Shown in pieces: positions 7,444 through 15,043 of a stretch of 17,335 nucleotides of DNA (the stretch's first letter is position 1; every line of letters begins with the position of its first letter). The notes beneath the pieces are model-generated. The model was not told where the DNA came from and ran no database searches. It saw nothing but the letters and a program-made list of their open reading frames with translations. The DNA comes from Acidobacteriota bacterium (lineage in GTDB: Bacteria; Acidobacteriota; Vicinamibacteria; Vicinamibacterales; UBA8438). The DNA is taken from NCBI GenBank assembly GCA_012963185.1, contig DTWD01000427.1, positions 1-17,335 on the forward strand, given 5' to 3'. The position numbers were made by a program, and so were the translations under genes.

Positions 7444-7655
7444 GTGAAGCGGGAGCGACCAAGCACGTGTGACGGGGTTCGGTACCTGATGCAGAGGTTC
7501 TATTCGAGCTGTAGTACCTGCCCGACAGTGTGGAACGTGGCAGAGTGTATCGGTTGTTCTGATCCGAAAGCTCGATATCGTATTCGGTTGTATGAAAACG
7601 TAAGTCATGGTCATTTCGTCCGTTCAATTGCGAGAATTTAGGATAGGGTGCGCAC
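7427..7655 (+). other. 229-base non-coding leader before the GT-C gene
   Basis: This is the longest gap between genes in the window, in a locus where neighbours usually overlap. It begins with the right arm of the 18-bp inverted repeat and ends with AGGG (7645-7648), 7 bases before the GTG at 7656. I see no tRNA, no recognisable riboswitch and no ops/JUMPstart-like element. The only same-strand frame (GTG 7444 to 7641, 65 residues, Cys-containing) has no ribosome binding site and no family resemblance. A weak promoter-like pair can be read (TTGTTC near 7555 with TATCGT 16 bases later), but it is too poor to call. The likely content is a promoter and/or a structured leader for the downstream operon. 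Confidence 0.5.
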
Positions 7656-9098
7656 GTGATTTGGTTGAACCAAGTTTCAAGTGTCAAGCGTGGGTGGGCC
7701 GTTGTAATCATTATCGGCTTTTGCTCAATACCGGCAGTGACACCGCGGTTGTACGCGTCTGATGAGATTCAATACTTTGCGTATTTGCGTTCACTTTGGT
7801 TTGACCAGGATCTATCTTTTGATAATGAGTATCGATATTTCCACGATCGAGGTATTGCTACGGCATACGGATTTGAAGAAACGTTTCTTGAACTGCAAAC
7901 AGAAACTGGTCGCCGGATAAATTTCGCAACAATCGGTCCCGCTATTCTTTGGATGCCGTTCTATGCCATTGCGGATGGGACGGCACGAGCGATGAGAGCT
8001 TCAGGCTCTTCCGTTGCGGTAGATGGGTACTCCCGCCCCTATCTCACTGCGATCGCTTTTGGTTCAGCTTTTTTGGGTTTTCTGGCGGTCTGTTTATCTA
8101 TTTCAGCGGCGCGTCGTTTGCTTGGTCGAGGATTCGTGGCTGGGCTGGCCGTATGGCTTGGCACCCCGCTTCTTTTTTATATGTACCTCGCACCAGGGAT
8201 GGCGCACGCTTGTTCGGCGTTTGCCGTCGCTCTATTTCTCACCGTCTGGCTGAAAGTACGTGAAGATTGGTCTACCGGCGGTCTGATGGGTCTCGGTGCG
8301 ACTGCGGCGTTAATGACCATGGTTCGTGAGCAGGACGTATTTTTTGTTCTTGGACCGGCCGTTGACTATATCTGGTCTTTTGTGACGGTCTGGAGTGCTG
8401 GGAACAGAGGTCGCGCCAGTGAATTGATACGTCGTCTTATGTTTGGAACAGCCATGGCTGTTACTTGTTACCTGCCTCAGGTTGCTGCCTATTTGACATT
8501 AAACGGCCGGATTGGGCCGTCACCTTACGTAGAAGACAAGATGGCATGGCTATCACCGTATGCGGCGTCGGTACTGTTATCGACAGAGCACGGACTGGTT
8601 GCGTGGACACCTCTTGTAATTGCTGCGCTTGTCGGTATCGGCGTCCTATGCGTCAAGAGTTTGCCGGGTACTTCTTTTAGAGAGTTGCGACGCATCGGTC
8701 TTTGTTTGTTTGTAATGTTTGCGGCACAGGTTTATATATCCGGAAGTGTCGATAGTTGGACCGTTGCCGGCGCTTTTGGTCAGCGACGTTTTGTCGGCGT
8801 CACCATAATTCTCGTTATCGGATTGGCAACACTTATCCGGGTCACGGCGAAGCACTGGTCTAGTGTAACGACGTTCGCACTTCTGACGATTTGTATCTGG
8901 TGGAATCTTGGTTTAATGGTTCAGTTTGGGGCCGGTTTGATGGACCGTCAACGGCTTGAATTGACTCGCAACGCGTACAATACGTTTGTGGTCGTGCCGA
9001 GAGCTTTTCCGGTACTGGTCTACCGGTACTTTTTTGACCGGACGTCGTTTTACGAAGAGCCTGACCGCTACGACGATTCGCGTCCCAGCAGACCGTGA
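7656..9098 (+). CDS. Multi-span membrane glycosyltransferase, GT-C type
   Basis: 480 residues with about 10 hydrophobic segments, for example 14-29, 92-106, 128-149, 157-178, 183-198, 207-223, 261-280, 315-334, 347-361, 377-394 and 405-422. After the first segment comes PRLYASDEIQYFAYLRSLWF (30-49). The acidic pair D36-E37 in the first periplasmic loop is the usual catalytic/donor-binding feature of GT-C enzymes of the PMT/ArnT/GT83 type. AFGQRRFVG (373-381) is a conserved loop I associate with this group. It would use a polyprenyl-phosphate sugar and act on the periplasmic side. The start is GTG with AGGG 7 bases upstream. The next gene starts inside its stop codon (GTGA). An O-antigen polymerase (Wzy) is the main alternative, but the DE loop and FGQRRF motif argue against it. 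It is probably full length. Confidence 0.7.
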   Translation: MIWLNQVSSVKRGWAVVIIIGFCSIPAVTPRLYASDEIQYFAYLRSLWFDQDLSFDNEYRYFHDRGIATAYGFEETFLELQTETGRRINFATIGPAILWMPFYAIADGTARAMRASGSSVAVDGYSRPYLTAIAFGSAFLGFLAVCLSISAARRLLGRGFVAGLAVWLGTPLLFYMYLAPGMAHACSAFAVALFLTVWLKVREDWSTGGLMGLGATAALMTMVREQDVFFVLGPAVDYIWSFVTVWSAGNRGRASELIRRLMFGTAMAVTCYLPQVAAYLTLNGRIGPSPYVEDKMAWLSPYAASVLLSTEHGLVAWTPLVIAALVGIGVLCVKSLPGTSFRELRRIGLCLFVMFAAQVYISGSVDSWTVAGAFGQRRFVGVTIILVIGLATLIRVTAKHWSSVTTFALLTICIWWNLGLMVQFGAGLMDRQRLELTRNAYNTFVVVPRAFPVLVYRYFFDRTSFYEEPDRYDDSRPSRP

Positions 9099-10279
9099 AC
9101 ATACTGTACCTGTCCGATATCAGGTTCCCTCTCGAACGTGCGAATGGTATTCAGACGATGGAGACCTGTTACGCGCTTTCGGAGCGAGGTCACAACGTCC
9201 AGCTTATAGTTCGTCCTGATACAAGCCTGCCTGCTCGGGATCCGTTTGAGTTTTATGGCCTAACACCCAATTCGCGCCTAACTTTCGAATATGTACCGGT
9301 CATGGGTCCACCCATTGCGCGTCGAGCGGTGTATCTCGCACATGTAATTAAACGTTTCTTAGATTTTCGGCAGTGGAGCATGATCTTCACGAGAGATCTT
9401 GGAGTCGCTGCCATGGCCTTGAAATTGCCTTCTCGATTGCGGGCACCAGTTGTGTACGAATCACATGGGTATGCCCCAGTGTTTGCCGAAACGTTACCTG
9501 AGCTCGTTACTGGGAAAGAATCTGGTAGTGCTCGTAAATTACGGCGGCTCGAGAAACGTGAGCGACAGGTGTGGCAATGTGCTGATGGGTATGTTGCGAC
9601 AACTCATGTACTGGTTGATGAACTAACGAGACGATTTGGCCCGCGTGAGCGATTGGTGACGTTGGGTAATGCCGCACGCATTGAGAGTGATCCAAGAGTT
9701 GGATCCGGAACGCCAAGTGGACCGCCGATTGCGGTGTACGCCGGACACTTCTATCGATGGAAAGGGGTTGACGTTTTTCTTGAGGCCTTAGCACAGGTTC
9801 CGGACCTACGTGGTTTGCTTGTTGGTGGTTACCCTGGAGATCCGGATGAGGCGCGACTTCGCGCCTTGGCTCGTCAACTTGGCATTGAGGGTCGGGTGAC
9901 GTTTACTGGTTTAGTACCTAGGGCAGAGGTATGTCGTCTCGTTCGTAGCGCTACAGTCTGCGTAGTTCCGACAGTGGATACGCCTTCTGCGCGGTACACT
10001 TCGCCTCTGAAACTCTTTGAGTACATGGCCTGTGGTCGACCTGTCATTATCTCGGACCTCCCACCGATTCGTGAGGTAGTTGAAGACGAGCAAACGGCGC
10101 TCCTCGTACCGCCCGGCGATGCTGGCAAACTTGCTGATGCTTTGCGGCGAGTACTTGCAGATGAAGTACTTACCGTTCAGATGACACGCCGTGCATCCGA
10201 AATAGTGTCAAAGTACTCGTGGGTGCAGCGTGCTGAAAGTTTGGATGACCTTTTTCAGGCCGTGGTGAACTCGGGATGA
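9095..10279 (+). CDS. GT4 family glycosyltransferase
   Basis: 394 residues. The N-terminal domain starts MNILYLSDIRFPLERANGIQ with the G-rich donor-side loop and has YESHGY at 121-126. The C-terminal domain has VYAGHFYRWKGVDVFLEAL (214-232), GYPGDP (245-250) and SPLKLFEYMACGRPVI (303-318). E309 is the second Glu of EX7E; the first position (301) is Tyr, as in other GT4 proteins with an SPLKxFEYMA signature. The GTG start overlaps the TGA of the GT-C gene (GTGA), with no independent ribosome binding site, so translation is probably coupled. The stop overlaps the next ATG (ATGA). The architecture matches the enzyme at 11346-12503, and the two may be distant paralogues. The sugar is unknown. Confidence 0.9.
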   Translation: MNILYLSDIRFPLERANGIQTMETCYALSERGHNVQLIVRPDTSLPARDPFEFYGLTPNSRLTFEYVPVMGPPIARRAVYLAHVIKRFLDFRQWSMIFTRDLGVAAMALKLPSRLRAPVVYESHGYAPVFAETLPELVTGKESGSARKLRRLEKRERQVWQCADGYVATTHVLVDELTRRFGPRERLVTLGNAARIESDPRVGSGTPSGPPIAVYAGHFYRWKGVDVFLEALAQVPDLRGLLVGGYPGDPDEARLRALARQLGIEGRVTFTGLVPRAEVCRLVRSATVCVVPTVDTPSARYTSPLKLFEYMACGRPVIISDLPPIREVVEDEQTALLVPPGDAGKLADALRRVLADEVLTVQMTRRASEIVSKYSWVQRAESLDDLFQAVVNSG

Positions 10280-11349
10280 TTTCAGACCGTCTGATCGATC
10301 TTGTGCAATGTCCTGAGTGTCAGAGCCAACTCACGCAGTCCGAACATCAGTTCGCGTGTGATCGGTGTGATCGTGCTTATCCGATTGTAGATAGTCGATT
10401 TGTCGACCTGCGTCCCGAGGTAGCGTTTGAAGAGCAAACGAAGTATCTGGATGAGTCGCTTCATGCCGATGGTCGTCATGAGAGAGTTTCGCCTCCTCTC
10501 TTAACAGCGGGTGTGAGGCACCGGATGCTTCGGCGCCTGCTTCCATTTACCCCTTTTGACAGGGTCGTTGATCTTGGTTGCGGAAGTGGTCGGGCACTTT
10601 ACTGGAATCGAGATACCAGGGCGGCGCTCACTGGTATTGATGTGAGTCCATATTTTTCAGAGGAGGCAAGTAAAGATATTGATTTGATCGTCGGAGACCT
10701 TCGGCGATTACCAGTTATTGACGGAGCGTTTACTAAGGCGATCTCTCTTGACGTGGTCGAGCACCTGTCTCGTGATGGTGTCCGTGCCATGCTCATCGAA
10801 GCGCATCGCGTACTGGACAACGGTGGCAAATTCTTTGTCTACAGTCATGTGAGAAAGAATTCGCACATTGCGATTGGGTTGCGCTTAATTAATCGTGCTG
10901 CTCGCGCTCTTGAGACCTTCGGGTTAATTGACCTTCGACAGGAGCGGCTTAGAAAATCGGATCATCGCAATGCTTTGGTGGATCATGCTGATTTTCGACA
11001 AGTAGTTTCAGAGGCTGGGTTTCGTGTCGCTCGTATTCGATATTACACCCCCCTAGTTGGCGGCCTGGCGGAAAATATTTTTATGCGAATTGTCGAGCGA
11101 TGGATGGCGCGCCGTCGATCTAAGGCATCGCCTTCGAGCCTGTCTGATGAGGAGGCACTGCGCGCTGCGAGACATGATGCAAAAAGTTCGATTAACCAAA
11201 CGGGATGGATTTATAGAGGTTTACAGGTTGTAACTTGGGTCATGATGCTTGACATGACGTTGTTTGGACGACTGCAGTCTGGGCCATTTTTCGCCGTATT
11301 AGCGAAGCAAACAGAGGCTGACATTATTCAGCAGGATGGCCCGGCGTGA
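10276..11349 (+). CDS. SAM-dependent methyltransferase with N-terminal zinc ribbon
   Basis: 357 residues. Residues 10-45 form a Trm112-like/zinc-ribbon segment with two Cys pairs (C12, C15 and C28, C31) ending in YPIVDSRFVDLRPE. The class I methyltransferase core follows: motif I VVDLGCGSGRAL (97-108), TGIDVS (119-124), GDLRRLP (140-146), and KAISLDVVEHL (154-164). The tail beyond 230 includes a moderately hydrophobic stretch (GLQVVTWVMMLDMTLF, 315-330) that may lie on the membrane. Start and stop both overlap neighbours by 4 bases (ATGA at 10276, GTGA at 11346), so it is firmly part of the glycosyltransferase operon. The zinc-ribbon plus methyltransferase pairing is common in glycan clusters. 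A lipid-linked sugar substrate is a fair inference, but the target is not shown. Confidence 0.85.
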   Translation: MISDRLIDLVQCPECQSQLTQSEHQFACDRCDRAYPIVDSRFVDLRPEVAFEEQTKYLDESLHADGRHERVSPPLLTAGVRHRMLRRLLPFTPFDRVVDLGCGSGRALYWNRDTRAALTGIDVSPYFSEEASKDIDLIVGDLRRLPVIDGAFTKAISLDVVEHLSRDGVRAMLIEAHRVLDNGGKFFVYSHVRKNSHIAIGLRLINRAARALETFGLIDLRQERLRKSDHRNALVDHADFRQVVSEAGFRVARIRYYTPLVGGLAENIFMRIVERWMARRRSKASPSSLSDEEALRAARHDAKSSINQTGWIYRGLQVVTWVMMLDMTLFGRLQSGPFFAVLAKQTEADIIQQDGPA

Positions 11350-12503
11350 AGATACTCTATGTGGCCTCAGACCAGCAGGTTCCAGGGCATGTGGGCGGTT
11401 CTGTTCATGTGTCCAATGTGGCGCGTGAACTTGTCAAGTTGGGGCATGACGTGAAGGTGCTCGTATCTCCTGGCGATGGTTCATTCCCCGATGACGGTGC
11501 GAAGTGGATTGAGATGACTCCTCCGCTGGGTTTGCGGCAGTTGCGGTGGTTGCAGACATCTCGTGTAATGGGAATTGCTGAACAGTTTCAACCTGATGTC
11601 GTAATCGAGCGCTACTACAATTTTGGCGGAGAGGGTATGCAGGCCGCACGGCGGGTAAACGCCGTGGCAGTTTTAGAGGTCAACGCGCCTATTGTGGATT
11701 ACTCAGGTTCACGCAAGCGTATGATTGATCGCGCTCTACTTATCGAGCCGATGCGCCGTTATCGAGACTGGCAATGCCGGCAAGCTGACCTCATCGTAAC
11801 GCCGCGACGAGAAATTGTTCCGTCGTGGGTGCCGCCCGATCGCATTGTTGAATTGGAGTGGGGCGCTGATACCACTCGCTTTACTCCCGATGCAGTTGGC
11901 GCCGTACCTTTTGATCGAAATCAAACGGATACAGTGGCAGTTTTTGCCGGAGCATTCCGATCGTGGCATGGGGCTGTTCAACTTGTTGAAGCGGTTCGAC
12001 GTTTACGCGAGCAGGGACGACATCAGTTCAAAGCAGTGTTCGTTGGGAGCGGGCCCGAATTGTCTCGTGTGCGTCACGCGGCGTTAAAGACCGACGGCAT
12101 CCAATGTCTAGGACAGATACCGCACGACACTATGCCAGCGTGCTTGGCCGCTGCAGATATAGGTGTTGCACCGTTTGATGTCGATGCGCATGCGCCGCTG
12201 TCGCTTGGGTTTTATTGGTCACCATTGAAAATTTTCGAATATATGGCTGCGGGTCTTCCTGTCGTGGCACCTGATATTGACCGACTATGTTCTCTGGTTC
12301 GTCATGAACAAGAGGGTCTTTTGTATGACGCGAATGATCCGAGTGGATTGACGAATGCTCTCGGTCGGTTGTCAAATCAGGAAGAGAGAGGTCGACTTGG
12401 ACGGTCAGGAAGGTCACGAGTCGTCGAACATTTTGGCTGGCGTGCTCACTGCGAGCAACTCACAACAGCCATTGCTCGTGTGCGTCAACACGGTAGAGAT
12501 TAG
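11346..12503 (+). CDS. GT4 family glycosyltransferase
   Basis: 385 residues. The N-terminus is MKILYVASDQQVPGHVGGSV with the glycine-rich loop at 14-19, then ERYYNFGGEG (88-97). The donor domain includes VFAGAFRSWHGAVQLVEAV (199-217), FVGSGPE (232-238) and WSPLKIFEYMAAGLPVV (291-307). E298 is the second Glu of EX7E; position 290 is Tyr, the same variant as in the enzyme at 9095-10279. The GTG start overlaps the upstream TGA and has AGGA at 11333-11336 with a 9-base spacer. The next gene follows after 9 bases. A cytoplasmic sugar transferase is the expected role; donor and acceptor cannot be read. Confidence 0.9.
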   Translation: MKILYVASDQQVPGHVGGSVHVSNVARELVKLGHDVKVLVSPGDGSFPDDGAKWIEMTPPLGLRQLRWLQTSRVMGIAEQFQPDVVIERYYNFGGEGMQAARRVNAVAVLEVNAPIVDYSGSRKRMIDRALLIEPMRRYRDWQCRQADLIVTPRREIVPSWVPPDRIVELEWGADTTRFTPDAVGAVPFDRNQTDTVAVFAGAFRSWHGAVQLVEAVRRLREQGRHQFKAVFVGSGPELSRVRHAALKTDGIQCLGQIPHDTMPACLAAADIGVAPFDVDAHAPLSLGFYWSPLKIFEYMAAGLPVVAPDIDRLCSLVRHEQEGLLYDANDPSGLTNALGRLSNQEERGRLGRSGRSRVVEHFGWRAHCEQLTTAIARVRQHGRD

Positions 12504-12505
12504 GA
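12502..12505 (+). promoter_or_regulatory. Ribosome binding site fixing the ATG at 12513
   Basis: AGGA overlaps the TAG stop of the preceding GT4 gene and lies 7 bases before the ATG at 12513. It is the best-placed site in the plus-strand run and supports both the chosen start and re-initiation by ribosomes that have just finished the upstream gene. Confidence 0.6.
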
Positions 12506-12512
12506 CCGGTAA

Positions 12513-13784
12513 ATGCGCGTACTCATCACGACTGATGCATTTCCTCCTGTATGTGGTGGAAGTGGATGGAGCACATACGAACTTGCAAAGGGGTTGCGGA
12601 ACCGAGCGCACCACGTCGAGATTATTAAGCCATCAGTTGAACGTCACAACGAATTGACAGAGTCTTTTGACGGCTTTACGCCAGCAATATTTCCTTATTG
12701 GTCTCCACCGGTACCTTACGTCAGAAACTACTTTAAGAACGAACTCTTGTACAAGCGATTGACGAGGCATTTCAGACAAGTCATTCGCGAGTCGAAAATC
12801 GATATCGTTCATGCGCAGCATCGTTTAACAGGTCCACCGAGTATTGCGGCAGCGAATCGCGAAGGGATTCCGTCAGTTTGCACAATTCGTGACTATTGGC
12901 CGGTGTGCTATTGGTCTGACCTTATCGTTACGCCAGACTCTGAAGCGCTTTGCCCCTCTTGTACTGTATCGACAATGACTCGCTGCGTCCGTCCGAGGGC
13001 AGGTGCCTTGTGGCCATTGGCGATTCCGATGATTCCGTACATGCGCTCAAACCTGGCGCGAAAGCGCACGGCGCTGTCTCGCGCCACAGCGGTTATTGCG
13101 GTGAGTTCAGCGATTGCAACGGACCTAAAGGTTCGCGCCCCAGAGCTTGGGGAGACCGAAGTTCAGACAATTCCCAACCCTGTTGACGTAGAAGGACTTC
13201 GGTCGACCGCTGCTTTGTTACCGACGCCACTCGACGGTAGTTATGGTCTGTTTGTTGGAAAGCTTGAGATCAACAAAGGCGTGTCGAAACTACTTAAGGC
13301 GCTTGAACGAGCTCAGTTTGATTTGCCTTTTGTAGTGATCGGAGATGGCTCAGAGCGTGACCGGCTTGAGCGCGCGGCCAAGGGGACAGGGCGCGACATT
13401 CGCTTCACCGGTTGGCTTCCACGTGACCAAGTGCTCGCATGGATGCGTCACGCCACCCTTCTTGTTTTTCCGTCATATGGCCCGGAATCTCTTAGTCGTG
13501 TGTTGCTGGAGGCGTGTGTTTTCGGGTTACCGGTTGCCGCAATGGACACCGGAGGGACGGGTGACATCATTCTTCATGAGCAGACGGGACTTCTATCATC
13601 GACCGTTGGCCAACTCGGTGTGGATATTGGGCGACTACGTCATGACAGAAATCTGCGGCAACGACTTGGTTGTGCTGCACAGGAACATGTGGATGCAACA
13701 TTTTCAAGTCGCGTGGTGATGTGTGAAATAGAGTCACTCTATGAACGAATTTGCGAAGAGTCATCGCAGGGTTTGATTGGTTGA
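12513..13784 (+). CDS. GT4 family glycosyltransferase with cysteine-rich insert
   Basis: 423 residues. The start MRVLITTDAFPPVCGGSGWS is a canonical GT4 N-terminus with a PP..GG loop, and ATG 12513 is served by AGGA (12502-12505) with a 7-base spacer. Unusually, residues 123-158 hold five cysteines (C123, C132, C147, C150, C158) around DYWPVC and CPSC, as in a GT4 subgroup whose acceptor loop probably binds metal or is held by disulfides. The donor domain has FVGKLEINKGVSKLLKAL (247-264), GDGSERDRL (277-285), and the EX7E pair E325/E333 in GPESLSRVLLEACVFGLPV. It ends in TGATG, shared with the next gene. The family call is strong and the substrate unknown. Confidence 0.9.
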   Translation: MRVLITTDAFPPVCGGSGWSTYELAKGLRNRAHHVEIIKPSVERHNELTESFDGFTPAIFPYWSPPVPYVRNYFKNELLYKRLTRHFRQVIRESKIDIVHAQHRLTGPPSIAAANREGIPSVCTIRDYWPVCYWSDLIVTPDSEALCPSCTVSTMTRCVRPRAGALWPLAIPMIPYMRSNLARKRTALSRATAVIAVSSAIATDLKVRAPELGETEVQTIPNPVDVEGLRSTAALLPTPLDGSYGLFVGKLEINKGVSKLLKALERAQFDLPFVVIGDGSERDRLERAAKGTGRDIRFTGWLPRDQVLAWMRHATLLVFPSYGPESLSRVLLEACVFGLPVAAMDTGGTGDIILHEQTGLLSSTVGQLGVDIGRLRHDRNLRQRLGCAAQEHVDATFSSRVVMCEIESLYERICEESSQGLIG

Positions 13785-15043
13785 TGATGTCTAGACGCTT
13801 GCATGTTGCTGTCGTGGCTCGTGCTGTCTCTCCGTTGCATGGAATGGGCGGCCTTGAAAGGTCTGTCGACGAACTTATTCATCACTTACTTGCAACGGAT
13901 GTAGAAATTACTCTCATTACGAAGCCACCGGAACATGGGGCAGGCGCGCATGATTGGCTCGAGCGAGAGGGGTTACACACACGTTTCGTGCCCTATCGGA
14001 CATTTCCATTCGCCGGTCGACGTGGAACCACTGTTCTCGATCGGATTACGGCGTACCCGATTTTTGGCTGGCGAGCAGGATGTTTAGTACGGCAGCTGGT
14101 CCAAGAGGGACACATTCATGTTGTACATGGACACGGGGCGAGTGCGTTTGGATATGCCGTAGCGCGATGTCAAGACCGGGTTGGTACTGTTCCCTTTGTC
14201 TTTAATCCGCATGGACTTGAAGAATTCGGGTCGGACAATTCAGTGAGCTCACAATTTAAGTCGGTTGCGTACAAACCTTTGCAATCTGTGGTTCGGCGCT
14301 GTGCTGTGGCGGCAGACCGAGTAATCGCTACCGACGATGCGCTTCTCGAGCCAGTGTTACGTCACTTGCCGGTAACGGAATCGGTTGTTCGCGTTGTGCC
14401 GAATGCAGTGGACGTTCGACGCATAGATCGAGCCAGTGGATTGTTGACTGGTAGCGAATTTTCTGCTTCATACGGTCTCGACCAAGAGGTGCCAGTGTTG
14501 CTCAGCGTAGGTCGGATCGAACAGAACAAAGGATTTCAGATCTTAGCTGAAGCGCTTTCTCGATTAGATGGGAGCCAGCCGGGTATTCGGTGGCACTGGG
14601 TTATTGTTGGCTTGGGGAGTTATGAGACAGAACTTCGCAAGCTTGTGCGGAGATTGTCGCTTACTGATCGCGTTACTTTTGTTGGTCAATTAAAAGAGCA
14701 AGAACTTCACGCGTGCTACCAAGCATCGACTTTATTTATTCATCCGACGCTTTATGAGGGGAGTTCTCTTGTTACGCTCGAAGCGATGACTCATGCCTTG
14801 CCGGTTATTGCGACGAGGGTGGGTGGATTGCCAGATAAAGTTAAACCTGGAGTGAATGGGTGGCTGGTTAATCCTGGAGATGTCGTGAGTCTTTCGCAGG
14901 CGGTTGGCGATGCCCTTTTCCAGCGTGATCGGTTAGCAGATATGGGACGTGCTGGTCGAGCAATTGTTGAACGGAAATTTGCTTGGTCTGCGGTTGTTCA
15001 GCAGTTACTAGGGCTATACGACGAATTACTTACGTATGGTTAG
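13784..15043 (+). CDS. GT4 family glycosyltransferase
   Basis: 419 residues from ATG 13784. I chose this start because TGATGATG places it on the stop of the previous gene (1-base overlap) and just ahead of the first conserved strand RLHVAVVARAVSP. ATG 13787 is equally possible; a TTG at 13751 would add 11 unlikely residues. Features: GMGGLERSV (20-28), VHGHGASAFG (114-123), NPHGLEEFG (141-149), VPNAVD (205-210), LLSVGRIEQNKGFQILAEAL (239-258), VGLGSYETEL (275-284), and the EX7E pair E325/E333 in LYEGSSLVTLEAMTHALPV. It is the last gene of the plus-strand run. Its stop (TAG) overlaps the stop (TAA) of the convergent GT9 gene by 4 bases. It should be a retaining cytoplasmic glycosyltransferase of unknown sugar specificity. 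Confidence 0.92.
   Translation: MMSRRLHVAVVARAVSPLHGMGGLERSVDELIHHLLATDVEITLITKPPEHGAGAHDWLEREGLHTRFVPYRTFPFAGRRGTTVLDRITAYPIFGWRAGCLVRQLVQEGHIHVVHGHGASAFGYAVARCQDRVGTVPFVFNPHGLEEFGSDNSVSSQFKSVAYKPLQSVVRRCAVAADRVIATDDALLEPVLRHLPVTESVVRVVPNAVDVRRIDRASGLLTGSEFSASYGLDQEVPVLLSVGRIEQNKGFQILAEALSRLDGSQPGIRWHWVIVGLGSYETELRKLVRRLSLTDRVTFVGQLKEQELHACYQASTLFIHPTLYEGSSLVTLEAMTHALPVIATRVGGLPDKVKPGVNGWLVNPGDVVSLSQAVGDALFQRDRLADMGRAGRAIVERKFAWSAVVQQLLGLYDELLTYG

Noticed and set aside
7480..7540. tRNA-like GGTTC...T-loop impression in the leader
   Set aside because: No acceptor stem, anticodon arm or D-loop could be paired around it.
7444..7641. 65-residue frame with several cysteines in the leader of the GT-C gene
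   Set aside because: GTG start without a ribosome binding site, no recognisable motif, and other frames on both strands are equally open here.
7656..9098. O-antigen polymerase (Wzy) as identity of the large membrane protein
   Set aside because: The DE pair after the first membrane segment and the FGQRRF loop fit GT-C glycosyltransferases better, though Wzy proteins are too variable to exclude fully.
13751..13783. Upstream TTG start extending the last plus-strand GT4 by 11 residues
   Set aside because: It would overlap the previous gene by 34 bases and add residues unlike the family N-terminus; TGATG at 13782-13786 is a better start.
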